From Rotaria macrura (lineage: Eukaryota > Rotifera > Eurotatoria > Philodinida > Philodinidae): DNA of 64,000 bases. Location of the stretch: assembly GCA_900239685.1 (NCBI GenBank), contig OENT01000869.1, positions 1 through 64,000 of the forward strand, in the 5' to 3' direction. Shown piece by piece: positions 12,129-25,300 of the stretch. The notes under the pieces were generated by a model. That model was not told the origin of the DNA and did not search any database. It saw only the letters and a list, made by a program, of their open reading frames with translations. Position 1 is the first letter of the stretch, and each line of letters opens with the position of its first letter. A program made the position numbers and the translations under genes.

Positions 12129-12555
12129 GTCATGAAAAACGGAAAAGCTTGTTTCTTTGATTCCTCTATGATAAAGCAGTTTGTTAGATCCCAGAGTTAT
12201 ACCCCTGATAGATTTTGCGTTACTCTATCCGTTGACAAAATTTCACCATATACATGAAAGCATTGACTGAGAACATGGACAATCAATCTTACACACTCAC
12301 AGGTAGTTGTGACAAACACTTGTAACTATGCTTATGTTTTTNAAAAACATAAGCATAGTTACAAGTGTTTGTCACAACTACCTGTGAGTGTGTAAGATTG
12401 ATTGTCCATGTTCTCAGTCAATGCTTTCATGTATATGGTGAAATTTTGTCAACGGATAGAGTAACGCAAAATCTATCAGGGGTATAACTCTGGGATCTAA
12501 CAAACTGCTTTATCATAGAGGAATCAAAGAAACAAGCTTTTCCGTTTTTCATGAC
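12129..12555. repeat. Perfect 427-bp palindrome centred on an N
   Basis: From 12129 to 12341 the sequence is followed by one N (12342) and then by its exact reverse complement up to 12555, arms of 213 bp without a mismatch. The left arm ends GCTTATGTTTTT and the right begins AAAAACATAAGC. Identity stops abruptly at both outer ends (T at 12128, C at 12556). A single N at the axis suggests an assembly join, such as a fold-back read or two contig ends, or a true hairpin that could not be sequenced through. Confidence 0.95.
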
Positions 12556-13400
12556 CTGGGATATATATATATACAGTGTTCTACTGTTTGTTTACATAAA
12601 TTGTTACTAATAAAATCTTCGAGATCTGAGTTTTTCAAAATGCAAGTGACTGAAGCATGTGATGCTGACCAAATTCAATCGATGAAACACTCACTGAACT
12701 TGTGAATGCACGATGAAGATTTTCAAAAACGATATCCTGTTGATATTTTTCTTTCAATATAGACATAACTGGCATATCTCGCTTGTTCTAATCAAGAGTT
12801 ATACGATATTTATTGAGGCAAACTGATTACACTTAATTGATCTGTGCTTATCGTAAGACGCTGCTGGATATCGATAATCTTCCATGCTGACTTGACGAGT
12901 AACGTTTGTTTTTATATTCCAACCGATCTAACATTTTTATCTGAATGTTTCTGAATCGTGACATTAACTTTTTTTCAAAGAAGACAGCGACAATCTGGAA
13001 ACATTCATAGAAGATTGTCAGATCAGTCAACATATGAAAACTAAAAACAATATGAGGCACAGCATGGCGCATTATTACTGCTCAAGTAGTATATGTTATT
13101 GGTCATAAGCTCATGAGCAAAACTCGAAAGATCATAGAAAACATCTTGAAACTTCAGAACAGAAAAGACGAGAAATATTGGTTGTGTACAAATTAAAGAA
13201 AAATATTCATTGTGGATAGATGATTTTGATGACTAAGAAATTGAATATTCATACATGTCGATAGCCTTCAATCTCTTCTCTTAAATGGTGAGAACAACAA
13301 CAACAATGATGCTATAATTACGAGTTACTTAAAAACAGTGTATTTTTTTTCCATTCGATGTTAAGAAGAAAGATTATGGTCGTCGATTTAAAAAACAAAC
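12556..13400. other. Probable 3' end region of TUBGCP6, terminal exon not assigned
   Basis: The minus-strand TUBGCP6 reading ends at the donor of the exon at 13401-13600 with phase 1. Possible acceptors near 13278-13285 give only short unrelated tails before a stop. I could not find the expected family C-terminus (about 30 more residues). No other gene is visible here. Confidence 0.4.
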
Positions 13401-16325
13401 CTTTGAACAGTGAAACAACAGCAATATGATATTTTTCAAATGTTGTACGTAATGATTGTACACTTGTGTCGGATGGATCTGTATAGGTTGCATTTAGAAT
13501 CCAAGAGAATGTTTTCAGTTGACAACGAAAACGTATTATTAATGTTAAGACACGATTTACTTCGTTGAGTATTGGAGCTGCATTTGGAGTTAGTAAACAA
13601 CTGAAGCAAATATAAACACAGAAGATACGTAAATATTTCGTTTTCTCGAAAATAAAGGAAATATTTACTTCAACATCGTTCGATCTAAATATTCATTATG
13701 AGCTGCAGCTATTTCATTAATATGCTTTGCTTTTTCTATTTTTTGTAGAAATTCAACCCAGGCTACTTGTATAACTTGATTTGTAATATAATTAATAAGA
13801 ACAGTCATGAAATGTTGCATTTGATGTCTGAACAAATAGATGCACATTGAGAATGGTGAGAAAAACTATGCATATTATTTTCTCCTACCTGTATTGATGT
13901 AATTGTGATAATGTGTAATTCCGTTGTTTACCTACAATTATTAGAGAAACAATTTAAATTATAATTCTACTAAGAATTTTTTTTCCATATTCACTTGAAC
14001 GTTTTCAACAATTTATATTTCTTAGAATTTTTCTTGTATTATATTCATGCAGAAAATTGAATCGAGTCGCAGTCAATGAAAAACTATCTCCTCAGTATAT
14101 TGTGCACCTCATATATCAAACATCTATCAGTCTAGTACAAAGTTAAGTTAGGTTTACTTTCGATTCATTCCAATTTAGTCACTTAGACGATTCTACTCTT
14201 AAATTCTTTTCTCAAATCATCCTTTGCATAAACAAATCATTTTTTATTAATTCTCAATTCGTTCCTACTTAGTTAGCAATGAAGCAGTGATGCTCTTATA
14301 TCATAGAGCTTTATCAAAAAAACTACAATACAGCATCAAATATAATTAAATAAATTTCTATTGGCTCTTTTTGAGCAGCTGTGTTTTGACGGCACGACCA
14401 TTTTGTATGATAAGAAAATCTTGTCCATTCGATTTAAAATCTACTCAAACGTTTTCTAAATCTGATATCTTGAGTAAAATTGACCAGAATCATTCATAAT
14501 TAACTCACTGCAGTTTTTGCAGTTAAGTTTTCTTTTTATGAAAGTCGTTGCTCTAAGTTCACTATCAGATATTATTACAACAGAAACTCGTGTGCATATG
14601 TGATGTGAACCCTAGATTCTTCAAGAATAGTTGTACCCGATGAGCAGACAGACAATGTACTTAGACATTTTCAATCACGGCATCACTATTCCTGTGATGA
14701 TTTATTTATCGTCTTTGTAGTATATTGAAGTGCATCATAATTGAAAAAGTGTCCATTGCACTCAAATGACGTGAATTGAAACATAACAAGTCAAATGAAA
14801 TATGATCGATAGATTACGAATTTATGTTGCTAAAAGCGCATCGGCTTAAATACACGAAGAAAAACAAAAGTAGGGTGCTGCTAACTTATTGTCCGTAAAC
14901 ATAATGATCTTTCTATAATGGTTGTGCAAGGTAGCAACCGATACTCATAAAAGTTATATAATTAATATAAGCAATGAAAAACGTAAGACAAGATCATACG
15001 ATTAGTATGATATAAAGAAGAATAATTATGCGGTGCATAACAGGAAGTAAACAGAAAAAAATTACAAATCGTACGATGTATGACGGCACGATCATTATAC
15101 AATTTCTTCATGGAAGGGATGAATTGAGAATCAATTAGGAATGATTTATTTATTCAAAGGACGAATTGAGAAAAGAATTGAAGAGGAGAATCATGCAATA
15201 GACTCGTTTGGGACGAATCGAGAGTATCCCTTAGGTTAGGTTATAAATGATTTCAAAGATTAATCTGGTTTGGTTATGCATAATTTAGATTACTTATTTT
15301 ATATAAGTTTTCATTGAATACCTTCGTATTAATGATGACTGGTTAGAATGATTCATTGCGTATTTTGGCCTGTTTGTTAACCTTGGGATAGAACGAGGAT
15401 CGAAAGATTTACGAATAGAAAATGATCTACTTTTCCCCTCTTGTTACAAATTTAATTAAAACGTCAAACCTACTCTGTAGAAACAAGGAGTCGATGATTT
15501 TTCTACCCTGTTTAGGCATAATCGAGCATGAAATTAAACATAGACTAAAAATTTCTCTGTTGTTTCCTATCAATATAATATCTTCATATCTATGGTAAAT
15601 TCTCTCGGTTCTGACTAATATCAATGTTTTTATTCTGCAAGCAAGACGTTTTAGAAAACTTTATTTTAAGCTTACAAGATTTAAGAAGAATCCAGATCTC
15701 ATTCAATACTTGTTTCACGACGAGTATTCGAAGGAGAAAACGAAATATGATCTTATATTTTTCTAACATATCATGTGAAATGACAATGTTCAATGGCCAT
15801 TGAACAGTATAATTCAATTCAAAATAATCAAGTAATGTTGAATCCAGGAGACTTAATGAATTGGGAATGTTGGATTTTGCTGTTAATTGAAGAATATCAA
15901 TTAGATTATTTAATTCTCCTTCTTGATCTAATGATGCATATAATATTTGACGCATATAATTGACGCGATATATTATTCGAGCATCGTCATTGTTCAATAA
16001 CAATTGAGATAATTCTGAACAAAAAGCAAGACCAAATCGACCTGTTGCAAGAAAATAATATGAACGAAGATTATTCAAATGATATGATAGTTTCAATTCG
16101 TCAAAAAAATAATTTAGTAGTGCACGATTTACTAATTGACATCTGAAAATAAAATATACAGACGAATGAATAATCAAATTTAAAAGATTCCAACGCACTG
16201 AACATGAATTAGTGGTGATATTGAATGTTCTAACCAAACACGTAATGGTGACATATCGAAATTTATCCAAGATTCAGTTAAACTTTGATGTGACGTTTGA
16301 GTATGTTTTTCGTTAATTTTGAAAT
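13401..16325 (-). CDS. TUBGCP6: TUBGCP6 GRIP2 exon block (gamma-tubulin binding)
   Basis: Exons 16325-16199, 16142-15676, 13931-13889, 13827-13669 and 13600-13401. Conserved text: MSPLRVWLEHSISPLIHVQ, then CQLVNRALLNYFFDELKL, WPLNIVISHDMLEKYKIIF, a micro-exon of 43 bp (KQRNYTLSQLHQYR), HQMQHFMTVLINYITNQ, HNEYLDR and CLLTPNAAPILNEV. This is the C-terminal GRIP2 domain that binds gamma-tubulin. The 1.74-kb intron between the second and third exon holds a fold-back element at 14153-15230. The final exon after 13401 is not found. Confidence 0.9.
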
Positions 16326-19300
16326 CTATAAAGAAGAATTTTTAGCATATCGATCGTTTTGAAACTGGAAACAAAAACTTTTCTAAGATTAATGCCGCAC
16401 TGTTAATAACATAACTCTTCAAGTACTATTTTTACAACTCGAAACAAAATTTTCGCGTGTATATGAATCAATGAATTTTCGTATTGACAATAGCTGATGA
16501 AGTTCACAACATGATTTATTCTACATTGAAATAGGATAGATAGGCAATGGAAATTTGAATCTCTTCGAAAACAACCATTAGAAAAGATTTTCACGTCCTA
16601 GAAACTTGTATGCAAGTATTACATATTGAACTATGAAATTTCTTTGACAAGATGCTCATACATATACAGAAAGATAACTGAGGACACGGCAATACCTTGT
16701 GTGAATTCATACTATTTAATCATCCCAGTACATTTTTAGGGAGCTTCATGTTACTTGAAAACTTTAGTATTTGACTCTTCGAAAAATCTTCTTCTCATTA
16801 TGCATCGATCAAAGTTGAATATATATTTAGATTTTCTATTCGAACTAACTACTATGCATGTGTTGCAATTAAATGCTTGATATTCTAGAAAAAAAATCAA
16901 TTATGTGGATAATTTAGGTTTTCAACGTGCGAAGAAAACAAAAGTGTTTTGACCCATCAATAAAAATAGTAATATGATGATCCTTTTTTCTTACATATTT
17001 GTAAAGCATGCGAAGAGAAAGAAATGGGATAGGGTCTAGTACTTAAGTCAATCTATAGTTCTATCTAAAGATCATTGTTGAGTTAATTTAAAGTTACCTA
17101 GGAACCATTGATTTGAACTTTATCAAAGTTTTTCTCCTCTAATAAGATTTACTGTGGCATATGAGTATTTGAATTTTATTTCGTATGGCTCATATATTAA
17201 AATTTAACAAAGGCAAATTTGATTTCATTCGAGAAATATCCATGTCTTCAATCTGCCATGTAAACAGAATGGGGGGTGAAATCTGATTAAAATCGATTAT
17301 AATCATACACGTTTGATCGATTGTTAATCGATGACGAATCGATTCGTAATCGATTGAAAATCGATTTTAATTACCCATCATTATTTATAATCAACTCGAC
17401 AATTTCTTTGCAATACCACCACCATCGCAAACTACAGTATAATTCTATCTCTTTTCAATCAATCGCTAAGCAATTGACAATTAATTGAAACTCACTGTAG
17501 TGGCTTAAGATTCATATAAGAAACTAGGTATGAACCAATCCCAATGCCAAACTGGGAACTGGTTCTCTATATAACTTAACTCATTATCAAATAAATAGGG
17601 GACACATTTGTAAGTCATTATAAGTTATGAAATGTTAGTGGTCCATTAGTTACGCAGAAATGCTAGTTAACTATGAACCAATTAGACTGAGTTACTATTT
17701 AACCAATCTGCGTGATTCAATCGAAAGTTAGTAACTTTATTGCATTAATATACTATATTGCCTAATCTTGATGATCAGTTGAGTTATATGGATACCCGAT
17801 CTGATTGGGTACCCAGTTGACTGCCACTGGCGCATACCTATTACGAGCATATCATCAAAGAAACAATTACGTTTGCTGTAGTTGCTTCTCAATGCACAAT
17901 ACTGGAATTATCTTAACTTGCAAAAGAATATTATCCTAATAATTTATCAGTAGAGGGAAAAGCGTATTATAATACAACTTTTTCTTCTGAGAAGCACATA
18001 CTTCTTTTCTTCATGTACCACGAGCTCACATCATATTTTTCGACAAAAAAATAAGAAACGAAGAGCAGAAAGTAATAGTTCGTAGGATCAGACATAAATT
18101 TTATCGTATTCCAGCTCAATAGATGAAAAAAACAAAAACAATCCTTTCTAAGACTCACAGAGACATTTCATTGAATTGAAGTTCAGTAGAGAGGGAAAGA
18201 CGAAAACTAACAGTTTGTAAGACAGAAACCAAGTTTCGTCATGCGCTAGTTCAATAGATGGCAAAAAACCAAAAACAATAGTTTCTAAAAATTCAAAACC
18301 TAATTTCATCATATTCTAAGTCAATACATTCAGAAAAAGAAAAACAGTAGTATCTAAGATTCAACAACATGTTTCGTCATGTTGAAGCTCAGTGGATAGA
18401 GAAAAGAAATAAATGTGAAAACTTCGGATTTAAGTCCGAGAGTCATGTGTACTTCAAAATGGAATGAGACAAATCAGTCAATCTAGAATGTGTGCACGGA
18501 TGAAGTATCTTGGTAAACCTTTTTGGGATACTCCAAAACTAGTGTTCATCTGAGACATATCTGGGCATTTGGTTTCTGGATGCAGTTTTTGTGAATTTTC
18601 AGACCTTTTTCAGGCGACGTTTTATTAGAAAGCTACGATTTTGTTCAAAACTAATATCGAATTCGGAATCAACGTTAAAGACTGAGTCGATTTATATACA
18701 TTGTGGATAATTCAGAGAAAAAATGTTTTTTTAAAAAATCCCTGTACATCCCCTCAGGGATTGTTTGGTCAATAACGACAATTTTTTCGATAGCTCAGCC
18801 ATTTCTTGCCGGATCTTTCTCATCTTCAAACTTGACCGAGGAATTGATGAGACAATTCTGTGCACAAAATTTTAGCTCAATCGAATGTATTCCTAAAGAG
18901 TTATCCTGTAAACGGTCGGACGGCGGGACACACTGACCGATTCTAGAGTGTCCTCACTTTGCGAGTACACAAAAAGGAGTAGTTTTTAAGATTCATTAGA
19001 AATTTTTCTGATAATTTTACCTCAAAAGATAGTAAAACCAAAAATAATAATACTTCCTTAGATTGTAAAGTTAATTTCATCATAATCACCGTCACCTGCA
19101 CCCACGTCAACACTTTTTATAATGGATGTAAAAATTACGATGATTCGAATTTTATTCTGAGTATCACATTATTTTAGGGGAATCCTTTGTTTTTGATTAT
19201 AAACCATTACAAAATTTAATTTCTTTTCTTGGACTATAATCGATGTGACTTGATTTTAATCGAGAAAATAATAATCAACTCATCATTAAAATTGATTATA

Positions 19301-22300
19301 ACTGGAAATCGATTCTATTTGATTAATAAAAAATCGAAGACAACCGATTGAAGTCACTTTAATCGGTTGTAGTGAATAAAATCGATTATAATGTGTGACA
19401 AAACTTTGATTCCTAATCAACTGGGGATAAAAATCGATTAAAATTTTGAATTTAATCGGAAATAATCATAATTGTCTGCTTTTCATCGATTCTTTATATG
19501 TGAAATCGATTAAAATCATGAATGTACTGATTTTTTGCTTTATTATTTTTTACATTGGCAGGGATCTTATGTCTATACTGGATATGATAGTGTTTCGTCG
19601 ACACGAACCAGTGGTTCACCCATGCAAGTCTAGTTGAAATAACTATTGCATTGGACATTATCTGTATTGAATCACTTTTTTCGAAAGTGTTACGCTTTAA
19701 TTTGTTTATTACACTACCTACCATATGAATCATCATATTTGAATTGAGGTCCATTCGCAATGATTGAGTCCCAATCGTAGATCTTCTCAGGAAACTCTTC
19801 CTCTTCTTGATGAAAAAGAAAAAGTTTATTTAACAATAAGTTGTCTTTGTAGTTTCATTTACCTTGACTTTCATCAAGTGGATTATGATCGATCATATAG
19901 TTTTGAATGGTCGATTTCAGTACATTACTAGGTACAAATTTAACTGTTCGCCTATATTCTTCTTGAGTTGTTTCTTCTGTTGCTGTATGACGAATGATGG
20001 GTTTATTGAGAGGATGACTGACATATTGTATTTCTTCTTTCGACGTACACTCAGACGTGTGCACATTATCCGGTTTTTCAACAGTTGATGGAGACGAAGT
20101 CATGATTGATTTATTGTCAACAATAGACACTACACTTGGCGATCGATCAACTACTGGTGTATGAAAACTTGGTGAAGATTCAGTAGAGACGACAGTAGAT
20201 ATTGATGATTGAGCTTCTATCGGAGTATCGGTTGTATTGTTGGGTTGAATTCGTTTACGGAATTGTTCTTCACGTTCATGAGCATCGCGCATTTTTGCAT
20301 CATATTCAGAAATAATTTCATCTCTAAGAAAAAATTGATATGTTTTTGATAGGAAAGAAACAAAGAAACCAAAAAATGTTTTTTTCTTCTTAGTTTAGGT
20401 TACCGAATATTTTCTACAAGGTCAGCATATGGTTTAGCAAGTCGAGAACCAATTATGGTTGTTGTAGAAGTAACTTTATTTAATTCAGCATCTGCTATTG
20501 TTTCGGCAAGTTTTTCTTCTTTTAACTACAAAAATTCACATGAAAAATACCGTTGATCATCAATGATAAATTTACTTGTCGTTGTTTTTCATCAATTTGT
20601 TCTTGCCATTGATCACGTAACACTTGTTTTTCCTTGAATAATCGCTGTTTTTCATCGTCGGCTAGTTCTATAAATTCATATGAATTTAGTTACTGTATGA
20701 AAAAAATCCTTATGTTTTTGTCAGTAGCAGCATTAAGCTACAATGAATGTGAACTCAATAGTTTGAGCACACTAAAATATAATATCCTAAAATTTTTCCA
20801 CAAGTCATAGGTATCAGATTCAAAAATTTAGAATAGAAATGCACAGCAGTATTTCATATTTTAATCGAAAGAATAAAAAACATTATGTCATATCAGTATG
20901 GAGATATGAGAAATGGATTTAATGAATTGTACACTTAAATGAAGATAAAAATTGATCGGTTCAGCTATATGAACGATGTCCTAACTACAATGGCTATGAA
21001 CTCGAACTTCTATTATTTGTATTAGTTACACTCAAAGTATCAAGTTTTCAAAATAAGCATCAATTTTCGAAAAGCGATGGCGGGCGATCAATTCCAAAAA
21101 CAAAACTTAAGAAAAGAAAAGATATTCGATATAACATTTCGTTGTTCGATCATATTCTAAGATACTAATTACAATACTCGTGAGTCATTAGAACAATCGA
21201 TTCTACCGAAACGACACTCAAAATTACAGATAATGAAAAAGAAGTTGATTTCCATAGTAAAGCCATTAATAACTGAAGAATGAATTGGAATTCCTCATAA
21301 TCGATCAGTTCATAAACTAATTGATTAATTATTTATTAAACACAAAAGAATTAGAGGAATCTGTCATCCATTCGAGCATATGACGAGAATAGAGATTTTA
21401 CGTATTTGTGCTGTTAATCTGATCGATGAGATCATCTAATTGATCTAGATTATATCTATATGATGGTTTATGAAAAGACATTGCTTATATCACACGTATT
21501 TTCTTTTTGCTATGGATCTATTTCGTCGAAATTGACTAGATGTTTTTTGTTCATAAGTAATAAATTTATTCGTTTATATTGAGAAAAATTTGATCAGTTG
21601 CAAATTAGACAAATATGACTATAGTTGTGATAGTTTTGTAAATAGAACTTTTCTACTAACTTTTCCTCTCAGCTCTTATTTGATCTTGACGAGCATACAT
21701 ATCCATTCGTTCTTGAATTTTCGCTTGTTCAATTTCAAGGCGTTTTCGTTTTCTAAAATATTAATGTTAAGGAAGAACAATGAACACATAAATACTTATT
21801 TTTTTAAAATTACTGTGCTTGTTCATATTGTAAAATTTTCTCTCCCATCTCTTCTTGATATTTGTATACTTGTTGCCGATCGATATTATCTGATGAATTA
21901 ATATAAGTAAAATTTAATTGAGGTATGATATTTGTTGTTATTAAACATAGTGGATGATTTTTATCACATAATTTAATTAACAGCAATGAACGTGTTATGT
22001 TAACAATTTGTTGTAAATATTCAATAGGTAATATTTGATGGAATATTGTATCAGTATTATTAGCATATAAATAACGTATAGTAAATGTTTTTGACCAAAA
22101 CTCATTTGTTTTTAAACCATTCAAACGATTATAATGAAATAAAATAGGATATTCGTTGTAACGATCGAGATGATTCGAATGAATAATCAGACCAGTCAGA
22201 AATAGAAGCAATGGTCGTAGAGTATACGTAATGAAATGAATAAGTAAAAGAAAATAATTATGATCAATATTATGATAATTATGATTCAGGAGAGTGTGTA

Positions 22301-25300
22301 GAATAGACGAAAGTTTAACGAAAGCTGTCGATGTATTCGGTGATGATGTAAGAATAGTTCGTTCGAGTTCACTGATTGTCGAAATCAAGGATAGAGGAAG
22401 ACTAAAATGATAGTAAGAAGAATTAGACCACGAATGATAGGTATCTATTTTGATAGAATTTTTCAAATGCACAATCGTATCTTTTTCTTGAAATATATCT
22501 CACCTAAAACAACTTTTGAACTGAAAAGTTCAGTCTCCTATCTTGACACAAGCTTCAAATGGCTTAATGAGTATACTACAGTTGTTCATTCGATTCCTCT
22601 TATTTACATGTATATGTATTGAATAAAAAACCATCCTACTATGCATATCTATTGGTCTATAATACAACTTCAAATATTTGACCATCTCAAGAATGTTTCT
22701 GATGAATCAACTGATCATTTTCATTGTAGTTTTTTCTATATTTTTCTTAGATTTCTTTCATGAAGTAGTGTAAATTACCTAGAAATCATTCAAGTATGCC
22801 ACTGCCATGTTTTTCTTTTACCTTAAAGCTAGAAATCGATACATGGGGATTCTAGTCGTTGCCATGTCTGCAAAATAGACAATCGATAGCAGTACAATCA
22901 GCAAGCAGATACAGAATAACTGTTAACATTTATTTAGCATTTAAAATGCAATGGCAATCGTTTTCGTGCTTCGAATCAGAATAAGTTATTTCAAATTTCT
23001 GAATATTTTGTCATCTATCTGATATATTACTGTTACATAAAAATTTTGTATTCTAAAAATCAACCTTGTTAATAAGAATTTCAAATAGAAAGAGTCATTT
23101 TTCTCCAACATATAATCCTATGTCAAGTTCAACATCGCCGAACGAATTTAAATTCGTTGAATCATAATTTTCTATATATCTCACGAACAAAGCAAGACAG
23201 AATAGTCATAGGACATGGACGATTTCAATGTTAATTACATGTTGCATCGATCCCATTAAATGATTTACGTGGTAAACTGAAAGTTTGACGAAAATCAACA
23301 TATTGTTCATCAAAAACTGTAATATTTATATTGGTTTTCTTTCCAAATCGAAAAATAATTTGCTCAATCAATCAACAATAGAAGTTTTATATGAAACAAA
23401 ACTGAACTAAGATCACCTTGCAGTTTAATAGTACAATGAAAAGTGATTGTGCTCGTCACTTTCTAGTTTCGATCCTAGAAAGATTAGTAAGCTCAATTTG
23501 ATATTCAAAAATTGCAACGATCTCGTTGAACTTTATAAAAAAATATTTTTTAAAACTTACTCAAGACTACACAGTATTGGATCAACTTGAGCAGCAAATT
23601 TTACTAACGAATATCTAGTTATATCATAGATGGCAATGGATTTTTGTATGTAACGTAAATAAAATCTAAGAGCTTGACAAAATTCATTCTGTGTTTCTGA
23701 ATTTTGCGATGCACGATTTATATACTGTTTAATGAAATAGAATTTATTTCCTGTTTGAATATATTTCATTGAAAATCTTGCAATAGCAATCTGTGTATAA
23801 CCAAGAACGTATATATCGGGTTTAAGTTCAAATGTTTGATGAATCTAATACAAAACAAAGTAACAACATTCATACATTAGAGAAATTAAAATATTTATTT
23901 AGTTTATGGATAACAATGATTACTTCATTCCATTCAAATGTTTGAGATGATATAGCCATAAGCATGTAACAAAGATCACGAAGAAATTCATCGACAGCAA
24001 TTGGACGATAATTAATATCGATAGAATGAGATAAAGATGGTTTATGAAACAAAAGAAGTAAACACAAATGTTGAAATGGTCGGTCATCCGTACGAAGATC
24101 AAATAGATATGAACGCATACGATCATATATGTAACTAAATAAGTTTTAATGAATGGAAATAAGAAAGTAAATAAAACGAACATAAATTTCTCAAAACTTT
24201 TACCTGCCACGTTGTTCCCATGTAAAATATTTATTTTCTTCTTGGGTTAAAGCACGAAACCAATGATCAGTTTGATCACAAGGAACTAAATCTTGTGTGA
24301 CTTTATCTTCTGAAATCGATGATGAAGCCGATTGAAAACCATCATCATCACTAACAATTTCCTTGAATAAACAAAATAATTTACTTTAGGTTATTGAGCG
24401 CATGATAAGCATACATCAACTTCTTGAAATGTTAAATTCCAACGAGTAGAATCAGGTTTATTTTGAGCTAATTCAAAAAGAGTATTTTGTGACGGTATAA
24501 TACTACATAATGTTCTATTGAACATTCGTATTGGCTAATGAAATAAGATGATATGTATGATGTCTTTATTCTAAACAATCTAAAGTATTATAACATACGA
24601 AATCATTTGTGTTGTAGATGTCTGATAAACATGTTCGATTCGGTCGTTGTATGACTTGTTGACTCAATGCATGTATATGTTCAACTTGTAATGATCGAGA
24701 CTGATCATCCTAAATAAATGAAAGTTTCATTAATTGTCATATATCGAGTGTCAAAAGATTTAGAATGTAACTATTTTGAGAACAGCAATAAAAAATTCAT
24801 GAATTTTTTTCCGAAGAAAAGAATACTTAATTTATATCAGGCGTCGGCCGGGTATGTTTCATTTGACCTAAGCACCACAGATTAGTATCAGTAACCAATG
24901 TCAAAAAATAATAATAAAATTGATTCTATATTCACAACAGAGATGGGATTGGTTCGGTTCAAAATTTTCAAAAAACTAAAAAGGGTTCGGTTCACACCCG
25001 ATGAAACCGTTTTATTGTTTTCATTGAATACACTTTTCGTTTCTTGAAGGAAACATTAAAGAATTCTTCATATCTCGCGATTATTTGTCGTTTAGTGCGA
25101 AACAAATGCTTTTAAAATTATTCTGAGTGGGACTCCGGGTCATCGAATATCAAACTGTGAAATCTAACAAAATATCAGTAGTTATATGCATTTGTTCATT
25201 TTACGTGTGTTCTTTGTTTTCTATTTTAAACAATCGCGTTTTCTTCTGTTAAATAATACAAATTTGGTTTTTAATTAAATAAATCTCTAAAAGTATCGGC

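Noticed and set aside
18703..18936. 77-codon plus-strand ORF with hydrophobic N-terminal half
   Set aside because: Starts with TTG, has no family resemblance, and lies in the segment interrupting a tandem repeat.
18446..18971. Possible transposon with TGTGTACT / AGTACACA ends
   Set aside because: Ends pair only loosely and no target duplication is present; kept only as an interruption of the tandem repeat.
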